43,932 bases of DNA from Mycobacterium sp. GA-1841 (lineage in GTDB: Bacteria > Actinomycetota > Actinomycetes > Mycobacteriales > Mycobacteriaceae): positions 1 through 43,932 of the forward strand of contig NZ_MBEQ01000086.1 of NCBI RefSeq assembly GCF_001954135.1. The letters are read 5' to 3'. Below, one piece after another: positions 9,620 through 17,400 of this stretch (the stretch's first letter is position 1; each line of letters begins with the position of its first letter). The notes under the pieces are model-generated. The model had not been told where the DNA came from, ran no database searches, and saw only the letters and a program-made list of their open reading frames with translations. Position numbers and translations under genes: made by a program.

Positions 9620-11476
9620 TCAAAGGTGAGTGCCCAGGAACCGCTCGACGGCGTGGTACATGTCAATCTGGTTGTCGGGGTTGAGGAATCCATGGCCCTC
9701 GTCGGCTTTGACCATGTACTCGACCTCTACGCCACGCTTGCGCAGGGCTTCGACCAGGTTGTCGGATTCCGCTTGGACCACGCGAGAGTCGTTGGCGCCT
9801 TGGATCACCAGCAACGGGGTGCGGATCTGATCGACCTTAGTGATGGGGGAGCGGGCCAGCATGTCGGCCTCCTGCGCCGGATCGTTGTGATTGCCGACGT
9901 AGAGGTGCCAGTTGTTGGCCAGAAACGGCCGGGCCACCGTGGGCAGCGTGCGCATGAAGTTGGCCAGGCTCGAGATGCCGACGTAGTCGATGGCCGCAGC
10001 GAAGACGTCCGGCGTGAAGGTGACGCCGACGAGTGCGGCGTAGCCGCCGTAGGAGCCGCCGAAGATCGCCACCTTGTCGCGATCGGCGTACCCCTGCTTG
10101 ACGGCCCAATCCACGGCATCGATCAGGTCGTCGTGCATCTTGCCGGCGAACTGACCGATGGCGGCCTTGGTGAAGGCCTTGCCGTAGCCGGTCGAGCCGC
10201 GAAAGTTGACCTGTAGCACCGCGTATCCGCGGTTGGCCAGCATCTGCACATCGGGTTGGAAGCCCCAACAATCCCGCGACCATGGGCCGCCGTGCACCAG
10301 CAGGACCATGGGAAGGTCGACGGGCTCGATGCCGACCGGCAGGGTCAGGTACGAGTGCAGTTCCAGTCCGTCGCGTGCGGTGATGGTGACCGGGGTCATC
10401 GGTGCTAGTGAATCTGAATTCAGATTCGGATATGGCCGGAAAAGCATCCGACTTTCTCCGGTGGCGTGGTCGTAGAAGTAGGTGACGAACGGGTCGCGGT
10501 CGTGGGAGAAGTTGACCACCCATCGACGCCCGCTGTCGTCGGAGGAGATGCCGCCGAGGTCACCGTCGGACAGTTTGGTCAGATTCTCCAGTACGGCAGC
10601 GAAATTCGGGTCGAGTGAATGTATCACCTGGCGTTCGCCGTAATACCGGGCGCCGATCAGTTCGCCCGTCCGCTCGCCGAGGATCAGTGGCGACGGCAGC
10701 ACCATCTGCGCGGCCAGGTCGAACGTCGGGTGGCTGTCCACCTCGGTCTCCACGCCGGTAACCACATCGATACGGACGAGGCGGGTTCGGTCGGTGCCGG
10801 TGTTGGCGCCGAGCCAGATGCCGGTGCCATCGGGAGTGACGGTGACGGGGTAGATGCCCAGTGGATAGTCGGTGCCGTCGAACGTGGTGATGGTGCGCAG
10901 CGAGTTTGTCGCCGGAACCCATTGCGACAGTTCGACATCCCCGTTCTCGCTCAGTGTGGAGCTGAACAGCTCACCGGTGCGGCTGGACAGCCAACTGAAC
11001 ACATTGCCCGGATTCTGGGCGAGCAGCGTGAGTTCTCCGGTGGCGACGTCGAGTTCGTAGACGTCGAGCAGTTCGGGTGTGCGGTTGTTGATCTGGACGA
11101 TGGCTTTTCCCGGGCGGCCTTTCGGCAGCGCGAGTTCCGCCCGGGCGCCGGGGGATGGCGTGAGATCGACGGCAGCGGCGTCCGGGTTGTCCAGGTCGAC
11201 GCGGTAGACGTGCCAATTCTCGTCGCCGCCGGTGTCCTGGAGGTACAGGAGCCACCGCGGATCATCGGTCCAGTAGTAGATGTAAACGCTGCGGGTCTCG
11301 TCGGCGGTGACGCATCGTGGCGGTGTGTCACCGTCGAGGTCCTCGACCCACACGTTGAGGCGGTTCTTCCACGGTGCCAGGTAGGCGATCCTGGTTCCGT
11401 CGGGGGAGATCTTGGCGGCTGTGCGTTCGGGCGGACTGAAGAAGTCCTCTACCGAGATGAGTTCGGGCAGTGCCAT
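9620..11476 (-). CDS. S9 family (prolyl oligopeptidase-type) serine peptidase
   Basis: Cytoplasmic oligopeptidase, dipeptidyl-peptidase or acylaminoacyl-peptidase type, 618 aa, with no signal peptide. The N-terminal ~370 residues form WD/PQQ-like beta-propeller repeats (for example SPDGTRIAYLAPW near residue 25 and TPDGTGIWLG). The C-terminal alpha/beta-hydrolase domain carries the complete triad: Ser475 in GGSYGGYA, Asp563 in GANDSRV, His595 in DEGHGF. The HGGPWSRD oxyanion segment is also present. The ATG at 11476 has AGGAG 6 bases upstream. The tetR gene ends 7 bases before it, so the two form an operon probably controlled by the palindromes at 12121-12157. Substrate unknown. Confidence 0.93.
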   Translation of the reverse strand: MALPELISVEDFFSPPERTAAKISPDGTRIAYLAPWKNRLNVWVEDLDGDTPPRCVTADETRSVYIYYWTDDPRWLLYLQDTGGDENWHVYRVDLDNPDAAAVDLTPSPGARAELALPKGRPGKAIVQINNRTPELLDVYELDVATGELTLLAQNPGNVFSWLSSRTGELFSSTLSENGDVELSQWVPATNSLRTITTFDGTDYPLGIYPVTVTPDGTGIWLGANTGTDRTRLVRIDVVTGVETEVDSHPTFDLAAQMVLPSPLILGERTGELIGARYYGERQVIHSLDPNFAAVLENLTKLSDGDLGGISSDDSGRRWVVNFSHDRDPFVTYFYDHATGESRMLFRPYPNLNSDSLAPMTPVTITARDGLELHSYLTLPVGIEPVDLPMVLLVHGGPWSRDCWGFQPDVQMLANRGYAVLQVNFRGSTGYGKAFTKAAIGQFAGKMHDDLIDAVDWAVKQGYADRDKVAIFGGSYGGYAALVGVTFTPDVFAAAIDYVGISSLANFMRTLPTVARPFLANNWHLYVGNHNDPAQEADMLARSPITKVDQIRTPLLVIQGANDSRVVQAESDNLVEALRKRGVEVEYMVKADEGHGFLNPDNQIDMYHAVERFLGTHL

Positions 11477-11483
11477 ATTGCTC

Positions 11484-12101
11484 CTATCGGGGTTTGACGG
11501 GGCCGCCGAGGCGCCCGTTGGTCGCTTCCCGGATGGCGCGGTCGATCAGGGCGAGCGCCTCTTCTTGGGTGACCGCCTTCCCCTCGACGATCACCGCCAC
11601 GCTGACGTCTTCGTCGACGACGCGGAACGCGCCGGTGACTGCGGCGGCGAACAGTCGGACGGTCAGGTCTGTTTCGGCCAACTCCAAGCGGTCGGCGATC
11701 ACCGGGAGGAAGCCCTGTTCCATCCGGTCGTGCACCATCAGGTACGACGTGCGTAGGGCGGGTTCGGTCGGGGTCATGGTGGCGATGCGCATCGCACTTA
11801 CCTCGTCCTCGACGTCGCGAGGTGTCATTGGGTGTGAAACACCATCGGCGGCAAGATGTTCGGCCAGAGACAGCTCATGTGGCCACCGGTGGAGAATGGT
11901 GATGAACCGGTCCGCGGATTTGGCCAGCACCGGTTCCACACAGGCTTCCTTCGACCGGAAGTAACGCCAGATGGTGCGGGTCGAAAGCCCTGCTGCCGCG
12001 GCGATGTCGTCACCGCTGGTGCCGGCGACGCCGCGTTCCCAGAACAACCTGCAGGCATGTCGCGACACCGCGAGCCGGGCCTGCTCCTGCTTCTCGCCCA
12101 T
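11484..12101 (-). CDS. TetR/AcrR family transcriptional regulator
   Basis: DNA-binding repressor of 205 aa. The N-terminal HTH is clear: CRLFWERGVAGTSGDDIAAA and AAGLSTRTIWRYFRSKEA, with the recognition helix around TRTIWRYF. The C-terminal ligand-binding part is not recognisable. I choose the ATG at 12101 because GGAGG lies 8 bases upstream. A GTG at 12125 would start inside the operator and has no ribosome site. It is co-transcribed with the S9 peptidase, 7 bases downstream. Two identical palindromic half-sites just upstream suggest autoregulation of the tetR-peptidase operon. The inducer is unknown. Confidence 0.9.
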   Translation of the reverse strand: MGEKQEQARLAVSRHACRLFWERGVAGTSGDDIAAAAGLSTRTIWRYFRSKEACVEPVLAKSADRFITILHRWPHELSLAEHLAADGVSHPMTPRDVEDEVSAMRIATMTPTEPALRTSYLMVHDRMEQGFLPVIADRLELAETDLTVRLFAAAVTGAFRVVDEDVSVAVIVEGKAVTQEEALALIDRAIREATNGRLGGPVKPR

Positions 12102-12120
12102 CGCCGTCACCTCCAGGGTT

Positions 12121-12157
12121 GTCACTTAGTGACATTGTCAATCTGTCACTAAGTGAC
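12121..12157. promoter_or_regulatory. Paired palindromic operator upstream of tetR (11484-12101)
   Basis: GTCACTTAGTGAC (12121-12133) and GTCACTAAGTGAC (12145-12157) are each perfect 6-1-6 palindromes and are exact reverse complements of each other, 11 bases apart. They sit about 20 bases before the chosen start codon, the usual place for a TetR autoregulatory site. Two dimer sites 24 bases centre to centre would allow two dimers on nearly the same face. Confidence 0.8.
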
Positions 12158-12282
12158 AGACTCGTCAAGGGTGCAGGTCAGCTGGGATCTGCTGCGTCGT
12201 TTTCTGCGCCAGGGCGGTGCCCGCTCGGTCGGAGCGACCAAGGCGTGGAACTCGGTCCAGAAGGCGCCGTCTCGCGTGCCGG

Positions 12283-12912
12283 CTACTCCCGTCCGCCCGC
12301 GAGTAGCCCCGCCGAGGCGAACTTCAGACCGCTGCGCAGTTCGTCGAGTTGGATCGGGTCGTCGCTTTCGATGTAGCGCGTGGTGGTGGCCACGGCCATG
12401 TTGAAGAACAGCCACGCCAGTGCGCGGGCACTGAGCTCGTTGCGGTACTGGTCCCGGTAATGCGCCATGTGCACCGTCGTCATCGCCAGCAGCGTCGCGT
12501 TGAGGCCCGACGCGTTCTCCAATGTGCGGGCATAGTCCGGCCGATCGGCGACGTAGCGGAGCAGCTTCCGATTGGAAATCGTGAAATCGATCAGGATGTC
12601 GATCGAGGCCTGCATGGCTTCCTGCGGCTGTTCGAGGGTGATCGAGCGGAGCATGTCCTCGATCCGCGGCGCCTGCTCGGCGGCCAGCTGTTCGATCGCC
12701 GCGTGGATGATCTCTTCCTTGTTGGCGAAGTACTGGTAGATGGATCCCTTGCTGACGCCGGCCTGTCCTGCGATGGCGTTGGTGGTGATCTGCTCGGGGT
12801 CGGTCTTCTTCAGCAGCTTCACTGTGGCCGAAACTATTTTCGCGACCATCTCACGAGAGCGTTCCTGCTGCGGCCTCTTGCGCGGCGCTGACGTGGAGTT
12901 TTCCATTTTCAC
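12283..12912 (-). CDS. TetR/AcrR family transcriptional regulator
   Basis: Repressor of 209 aa with an N-terminal HTH (REMVAKIVSATVKLLKKTD, then AIAGQAGVSKGSIYQYFANK, recognition helix SKGSIYQYF). The C-terminal half resembles the helical ligand domain of the family (ISNRKLLRYVADRPDYARTL). The GTG at 12912 or the ATG at 12906 could be the start; the ribosome site is weak for both. It is divergent from the MpaB-type oxygenase gene at 12990, and the short gap contains a palindrome, so it most likely controls that gene and itself. The ~180 bases between its stop and the neighbouring tetR hold only the operator pair at 12121-12157. Confidence 0.9.
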   Translation of the reverse strand: MKMENSTSAPRKRPQQERSREMVAKIVSATVKLLKKTDPEQITTNAIAGQAGVSKGSIYQYFANKEEIIHAAIEQLAAEQAPRIEDMLRSITLEQPQEAMQASIDILIDFTISNRKLLRYVADRPDYARTLENASGLNATLLAMTTVHMAHYRDQYRNELSARALAWLFFNMAVATTTRYIESDDPIQLDELRSGLKFASAGLLAGGRE

Positions 12913-12939
12913 CTTCGCCCTGGAATGCGACTTGAATGC

Positions 12940-12951
12940 GACCTTTAGGTC
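12940..12951. promoter_or_regulatory. Candidate operator for the tetR at 12283-12912
   Basis: GACCTTTAGGTC is a 5-2-5 palindrome in the 77-base divergent region between tetR and the oxygenase gene. Just before it is a direct repeat, GAATGCGAC twice (12923-12931 and 12934-12942). Position suggests TetR binding; the arm length is short, so this is a moderate call. Confidence 0.45.
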
Positions 12952-12989
12952 AGATTACCGTCGGCTCACGCTCAAGGAGGTGCGCTGCC

Positions 12990-13946
12990 ATGACCACCAC
13001 ATCGGAAGTATCAACTTCAATCGTCGAAGACTCCGACGACATCGAACTGGTTCCGCTCGACTCACTGACCGGCGAGCACACCGGCCGGTGGACGTTCCTC
13101 ATCGTCGACGGGGCGGCGTTCATGATGCAGGCGATGCATCCCGTCATCGCAGAGATCACCGGCCGCTATTCAGCTGCGTTCCACGGGGATCCGGGTGGAC
13201 GCGCCATCCGCAGCGTCGACTCGGTGCTGCGGTGGACCTATGGCGGCACCGAGGCAGTCGCCGAAGGGAACCGGGTGCGCGCGCTGCACCAGCCGATCAC
13301 CATGAAGAGCGCCGAGACCGGAAAACAGATCAGTGCGCTCAATCCCGAGGCGTACCAATGGGTAATCGCCACGGGTTACATCGTCAACGCCGAAGGTGGC
13401 GGCAAGCTGCTGATCGGACGCGACTTCACCGACGCCGAAAAGGACGAGTTGCTGCGGGACAACCGCCGGCTCGCCCGTCTGCTGCATGTGCCGATGAATG
13501 GTTACCCGACCACGCGCGCCGAGATGGCCGAGTACTACGAGGCCATGATCGACAAGCTGGAGGGCACGCCGCAGGCCTTGCGGTTGATCAAGGACATGCA
13601 GACCGGCAACGTCGAGCTTCCGCCGTCAGTACCGAAGTTGTTGCACCCGTTGGTCCGTCGCGCACTACGGCCCGCACTGCGGTTCAACTACCTGTCGGTC
13701 GTGGGGCTGCTCGAACCACGGCTGCGGGCCAAGCTCGGGGTCACCTGGAGCGACGCCGAAGAGCGTCAACTTCAGCGCATCTACGCCGTGATCCGCACCG
13801 CCTACCGCGTCCTGCCGGATCGGCTGACCTACTTTCCGCTGGCGTATCACGCACGCAAACACCATGAGTGCCTTGAGAAGATGAAGCAGCGGCAGCAGAA
13901 GTCGTTCGCCTACAACCTGTCAGAAGGCCCAGCTGCCACTCGGTGA
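12990..13946 (+). CDS. Oxygenase MpaB family protein (DUF2236)
   Basis: Haem-dependent oxygenase-like protein of 318 aa, in the DUF2236 family that includes fungal MpaB and the latex-clearing protein Lcp. The family pattern is visible as AAFMMQAMHPVIAEITGRYS, then HGDPGGRAIRSVDSVLRWTYGG, and ALNPEAYQWVIATGYIVNA. The ATG at 12990 is preceded by AAGGAGG. An earlier in-frame ATG at 12936 lies within the operator region and is rejected. It is divergent from a TetR gene, a common pairing for catabolic or lipid-modifying enzymes in mycobacteria. Its last 27 bases overlap the 3' end of the convergent gene at 13920. Substrate unknown. Confidence 0.85.
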   Translation: MTTTSEVSTSIVEDSDDIELVPLDSLTGEHTGRWTFLIVDGAAFMMQAMHPVIAEITGRYSAAFHGDPGGRAIRSVDSVLRWTYGGTEAVAEGNRVRALHQPITMKSAETGKQISALNPEAYQWVIATGYIVNAEGGGKLLIGRDFTDAEKDELLRDNRRLARLLHVPMNGYPTTRAEMAEYYEAMIDKLEGTPQALRLIKDMQTGNVELPPSVPKLLHPLVRRALRPALRFNYLSVVGLLEPRLRAKLGVTWSDAEERQLQRIYAVIRTAYRVLPDRLTYFPLAYHARKHHECLEKMKQRQQKSFAYNLSEGPAATR

Positions 13947-14501
13947 GACCACGAAGCCGTGATGATAGGCGGTGTAGCAGGCCACGAAGTCATCCCCGGC
14001 TGCACAGCCGGAGTCGTTGACGAGGAGTTTCTGCCCTACCGACAGCTCCGTTGGTTCATGATCCTGGCCCCATGGCACTCCGCGGGTGTAGGTGAATTCG
14101 AATTCACCACTTGAGGTTTCGCTGACCGATTGGACGACGGTGTCCCAGGCCGGTGCTCTGGCTGGCAGGTCTTGTCCAGCCGCATCCGGTGGGAACCCGG
14201 GCAGGCTCGGAGCCCGGCAGTCGATCATGCCGAGTCCGTCGACCCCGGTCGTCTGGCCGTACACATTGGCCAGGCAGGTCACTCCGGCCGCTGTGAACGA
14301 GACTTGGGTGTCGTTGTGCCAGTTGGTGCTGGAGTACGCGGCGAGATCGGCGGTGTGGAATGCGGTGAGATCCGGGAAGGTGTGGGGCGGGGGAGAAGGG
14401 TATGACGCCGGGCCCGAAACAGCTTGGCCCTCAAGCATTGTCGTGCAGGAACAGAGGGCCATCGACAGCAGTGCTCCAATGGCCGCTGGCCCGACACGCA
14501 T
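13920..14501 (-). CDS. Secreted lipoprotein, third of three tandem paralogues
   Basis: Exported protein of 193 aa. The signal peptide MRVGPAAIGALLSMALCSC ends in the lipobox LCSC, so it is probably lipid-anchored. The mature part begins with a Pro/Ser linker, then HTFPDLTAFHTAD, several Cys (CLANVYG, IDCRAP, GCAAGDD, VACYTAYHH), and ends exactly in HGFVVSPSGSWAF. The same beginning (FPDL-x-x-F) and end (HGFV-x4-SGSW-x-F) occur in the two genes upstream. The ATG at 14501 shares its A with the TGA of the preceding gene (TGATG), so translation is coupled. It is the last gene of the leftward cluster and its 3' end overlaps the oxygenase gene by 27 bases. Function unknown. Confidence 0.8.
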   Translation of the reverse strand: MRVGPAAIGALLSMALCSCTTMLEGQAVSGPASYPSPPPHTFPDLTAFHTADLAAYSSTNWHNDTQVSFTAAGVTCLANVYGQTTGVDGLGMIDCRAPSLPGFPPDAAGQDLPARAPAWDTVVQSVSETSSGEFEFTYTRGVPWGQDHEPTELSVGQKLLVNDSGCAAGDDFVACYTAYHHGFVVSPSGSWAF

Positions 14502-14986
14502 CAGAACGTCCAACTGCCGGAAGGTTGCAGGACGAAGCCGTGCTTGTGGTCCGCGTCGATGCACGCGACGAGGTTGTTCTTCCCGACGACGCAGCTGCTG
14601 TTGTCGCCCTTGAGTTTCTTGCCCGTGGTGATCGGCTTGAATCTGGCTGAAGCGCAGGCACCTTTGGTCCGTGTGATGGAGTACGGTGTCTCGCTCGGGC
14701 TGTCGTCGGGCTTGCTCACCCTAGGACAACCGTCGCCACCCAGTGAGTCGGGAACCCCGTCGATGTTGCCGCCGCACACCACCGTCTTACGCGGTCCGTT
14801 GTCAAGCACACAATGGATCTGCTCTGGACTGACGAATGCCGTACCGCCCAAGCTGTAATCCTTGGGATCTACCGCGGTGAATGAGTTCAGGTCGGGGAAA
14901 CCCTCCGGGGGTGCGGGGAGTTCGGAAGTCGACGAGCAGGCCGCGAGCACGAAGGCTGAAACCGCCAAACATTGGGCCAACCTCAT
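14501..14986 (-). CDS. Secreted lipoprotein, second of three tandem paralogues
   Basis: Exported protein of 161 aa with signal peptide MRLAQCLAVSAFVLAACSS and a good lipobox LAAC. The mature part starts EGFPDLNSFTAVDPKDYSLG and has regularly spaced Cys residues (IHCVLDN, VVCGGNID, DGCPRVS, GACASARF, SSCVVGKNN, VACIDADH) that could form disulfides outside the cell. It ends HKHGFVLQPSGSWTF. It is closest to the next gene upstream (15492), sharing VGxxNLVACIDxxHxHGFVLQ. The start ATG at 14986 is fused to the upstream stop as TGATG. An ORF extends further upstream but lies wholly inside the neighbouring gene. I do not recognise a named family. Confidence 0.8.
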   Translation of the reverse strand: MRLAQCLAVSAFVLAACSSTSELPAPPEGFPDLNSFTAVDPKDYSLGGTAFVSPEQIHCVLDNGPRKTVVCGGNIDGVPDSLGGDGCPRVSKPDDSPSETPYSITRTKGACASARFKPITTGKKLKGDNSSCVVGKNNLVACIDADHKHGFVLQPSGSWTF

Positions 14987-15492
14987 CAGAACGCCCAGCT
15001 GCCGGACGCTTGTAGGACGAATCCGTGATTGTGCCAGTTGTCGATGCAGGCTACGAGGTTCTGATCCCCAACTGCGCAGGTTGTGCCGTACGCCTCGAAA
15101 GTCAGTTTCTCCCCGGGATTGAGCAAGTCGTCGGACGTGGGAACGCATGGCTTGTCAGACTTCTCGAACCGAAACGGCTCCGATGGATTCCCGCGGGTAA
15201 CGGACGTGCACGTGCTTTTCTGGTCGGCTACCAGACCGGGTAGGTTTCCATAGCACCAGGTGCCGCCACCGAGGGCGCACGAGATCCCGGATTGGGTCCG
15301 GAAGAAGGCGTAACCGTTGGCCCATTTGTCCGGGCGGGTGAATTTTCGGCCGTCGTGCACCTCTGTGAAAAGTGAGAGGTCTGGAAATCCGGGCGGCGCG
15401 GAGCTAGCCGTCGCTGGAAAGAACGTTGCGAGGCTCGTCGACAATGCCAGGAAGACGAGGCATCGCTTCGTAGACCTGCAGGCTTTACTCAT
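14986..15492 (-). CDS. Secreted protein, first of three tandem paralogues
   Basis: Exported protein of 168 aa with a cleavable signal peptide (CLVFLALSTSLATFFPATAS then SA, PPGFPDL); it has no lipobox Cys, unlike its two downstream copies. The body shares the FPDL-x-x-F start, paired Cys (ISCALGGGTWCYG, STCTSV, KPCVPTSD, TTCAVGD, VACIDNWH), the phrase NPGEKLTFEAYG and the ending HGFVLQASGSWAF. The ATG at 15492 has GGAGAG 8 bases upstream; an ATG at 15507 is a possible alternative. It follows the 492-aa gene after 3 to 18 bases and is therefore in the same operon. One copy soluble and two copies lipid-anchored suggests division of location. Confidence 0.8.
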   Translation of the reverse strand: MSKACRSTKRCLVFLALSTSLATFFPATASSAPPGFPDLSLFTEVHDGRKFTRPDKWANGYAFFRTQSGISCALGGGTWCYGNLPGLVADQKSTCTSVTRGNPSEPFRFEKSDKPCVPTSDDLLNPGEKLTFEAYGTTCAVGDQNLVACIDNWHNHGFVLQASGSWAF

Positions 15493-15510
15493 CGTGCTGC
15501 TCTCCATTTG

Positions 15511-16989
15511 TTAGTGCTGCACCGTGACAGTTGTCGAGTAGGTCTGGGGGTTATATGGCATTTTCGGCTGTTCGGGTGTTGGTCCCTTCCACCATTCAGG
15601 TCGCTCCCACGTGCTGACTCGCAATTGGACCGTTTCCGTGCCTGTGACCGGGTCGTAAGTCGTGTCGATGACGGTTGGCCCATAGGGCGGTGCAGGCGGT
15701 GAGCCTGGCCAATTCGGATGAGGGCCTGGTGGAAATAAGTCGGTGCGCGGGGCGGTGAGCAACCCTTCCGGGGTAGCGGCTGTGACCGCACCGATTGGCT
15801 GTTGATTGCCATCTCGGACAACGTTGTCCGAGCCGACGAGCATGTATCCGCCACCTTTGAGTGCGACGAGTTGACTTTCTCGATCGCCAGGAAGTCCCTG
15901 TACTTCCCCCTGGGGCTTCAGAGTCTGCATCCACCCGTTCGGATTGGTGGGATCGATCGGATCGGACATGTACAGCATTCTCGTTCGATCGCCGGGGTGA
16001 GGGCCGGTGTTTCCGACTACGACCATGCGGTTGGTTTTGGGGTCGTAGACACCGCTGGCTTGGGAGATTCCTGGGAGGGCACCGATGCTCTTCGACGGAT
16101 CGGACAGATCGACCACAGTCGTATTGGCAGTCGCATACTCGGGATTGGGATCTCCATTCGGCAGCGTGTAAGGGACCTCGCTGTAGAGCGCGTACTGCTT
16201 GCCGTCGGGGCCGACAATCGTGCCGGTCGGTAACGGCCGAACTTTGTCACGCCCTTCGGGGTTGTCCACCGACGGCTTGTTCGCATCGATTTCCAACGGG
16301 TTTCGTTCACCATTCAACGTGGGGTAGCCGGTCCGTCCGTCGCCGCTGATCTCGATGCCGGTGCCGGGCAACGTGGAATTCAGGTCTGCCGCCTTGCTTT
16401 CAGGTCTCAGTGGGCCTGGCATCCCGGTGATCTGCGGGGTACCGGACTTTCCGGTTTCCGGAGCACCACCCTTGCCGCCTTCAAGATCGAATTCGTGCAG
16501 TTGTGCGGTCATGCGATCAAGTTGGTCAGCAACCTTCTGATCGGTGAACTCCAACACCGTCGCCTTCGCGCGAATGTCGGCTTGTGCGTGTGTCGCCTGC
16601 AGTTTTCGCATCAGGGCCAGGGCGGGGCTGATGATCCACGGCACGCGGTCGGTGACAGTCAGATCCTCACTCACCGAGAAGAACTGGTTTTCGGTGTTCT
16701 TGATCGCGTTGACTGCGTCGTTCTTCGCCGTGTCGACAGATTCCGCTCCCGACTTGGCGATAGCCGCCGCCTGCCGCATCAATCCCAGTGCGCCTTGAAC
16801 TTCGACCATGTTCTCGGCCAGTTTCTCATTCGCTCGGTCTGACGCCGGGCCGGTCCAGGGAACGCCGCCAACAGTGCTTTGTGCCTTGCTGTAGTGCTCT
16901 TCGATGATGGTGGCGCCGCGCTCCCATCCGAGCGCCGCGGATTTCAGGTGGCCGGTCGTCCAACTCTCGACACGGGAACGTGTCAGCAT
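15511..16989 (-). CDS. Large type VII-secretion-associated-like protein, helical N-terminus and propeller-like C-terminal region
   Basis: 492 aa, no signal peptide. Residues ~1-170 are helical with WXG-like spacing (SRVESWTTGHLKSAALGWER, later GGVPWTGPASDRANEKLAEN), as in ESX substrates and toxins with an ESX-targeting head. A Gly/Pro linker (EGGKGGAPETGKSGTPQITG) follows. Residues ~225-492 read like strands of a beta-propeller or carbohydrate-binding domain: TGTIVGPDGKQYALYSEVPY, GVYDPKTNRMVVVGNTGPHP, ESQLVALKGGGYMLVGSDNV, each with Gly-rich turns. The catalytic role, if any, is not visible. The ATG at 16989 has AGGAG 12 bases upstream, and that sequence overlaps the TAG stop of the restored reading frame of the EspC-like gene. 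The three small secreted genes follow directly. Export by an ESX system is inferred. Confidence 0.72.
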   Translation of the reverse strand: MLTRSRVESWTTGHLKSAALGWERGATIIEEHYSKAQSTVGGVPWTGPASDRANEKLAENMVEVQGALGLMRQAAAIAKSGAESVDTAKNDAVNAIKNTENQFFSVSEDLTVTDRVPWIISPALALMRKLQATHAQADIRAKATVLEFTDQKVADQLDRMTAQLHEFDLEGGKGGAPETGKSGTPQITGMPGPLRPESKAADLNSTLPGTGIEISGDGRTGYPTLNGERNPLEIDANKPSVDNPEGRDKVRPLPTGTIVGPDGKQYALYSEVPYTLPNGDPNPEYATANTTVVDLSDPSKSIGALPGISQASGVYDPKTNRMVVVGNTGPHPGDRTRMLYMSDPIDPTNPNGWMQTLKPQGEVQGLPGDRESQLVALKGGGYMLVGSDNVVRDGNQQPIGAVTAATPEGLLTAPRTDLFPPGPHPNWPGSPPAPPYGPTVIDTTYDPVTGTETVQLRVSTWERPEWWKGPTPEQPKMPYNPQTYSTTVTVQH

Positions 16990-17004
16990 CTCGACCCGTT
17001 GCTC

Positions 17005-17297
17005 CTACTTCGACGGGTTCATGGTGTGGATAACGGCACCAGCATTGGCCGAGTCGGTCGCATCGTAGAAGCGCGTGCCTGGGCGATGTTGTCGGCGAAG
17101 CTGAGCAGATTGCCGGAACATTCGCTCATCACGTGATTGGTCGCAGCAGTGACGGCAACAGTGGCCTTCGCTGACGGTTGATCCGCCGGCGGTTGCCATT
17201 CGTGAGTGAGTGAATGGTCCAGTCCGTCGCTCAGCCCGGCCAGTTCTTGGGCAGCGCTCCTAAGCGCTGCGGTGTCAACTCTCAGTGGCTGCGTCAC
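17005..17297 (-). pseudogene. EspC-like / ESX secretion-associated protein (DUF2580-type), frameshifted
   Basis: The N-terminal part, starting at GTG 17297, reads LRVDTAALRSAAQELAGLSD and is typical of the EspC-like family of ESX-associated proteins. The frame as sequenced runs to a stop at 17019 with an unnatural tail after FADNIAQA. The neighbouring frame supplies GTRFYDATDSANAGAVIHTM up to a TAG at 17005-17007, which has the normal family end and places the stop over the ribosome site of the next gene. Adding one G near 17077-17080 joins the two as NIAQGTRFYDATDSANA. The defect is therefore a single-base loss or a sequencing error. TACCGT ending 6 bases before the GTG suggests a leaderless start and makes this the first gene of the leftward operon. 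Confidence 0.72.
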
Positions 17298-17400
17298 CCA
17301 TCAACGGTAATGCAGCTGATGACGGTCGATATGCACCGATTTCCCTCGCTAAACCCCAATCGGTTAGCCTCACGAATTAACACCCGTCAAGGAGATTGCC

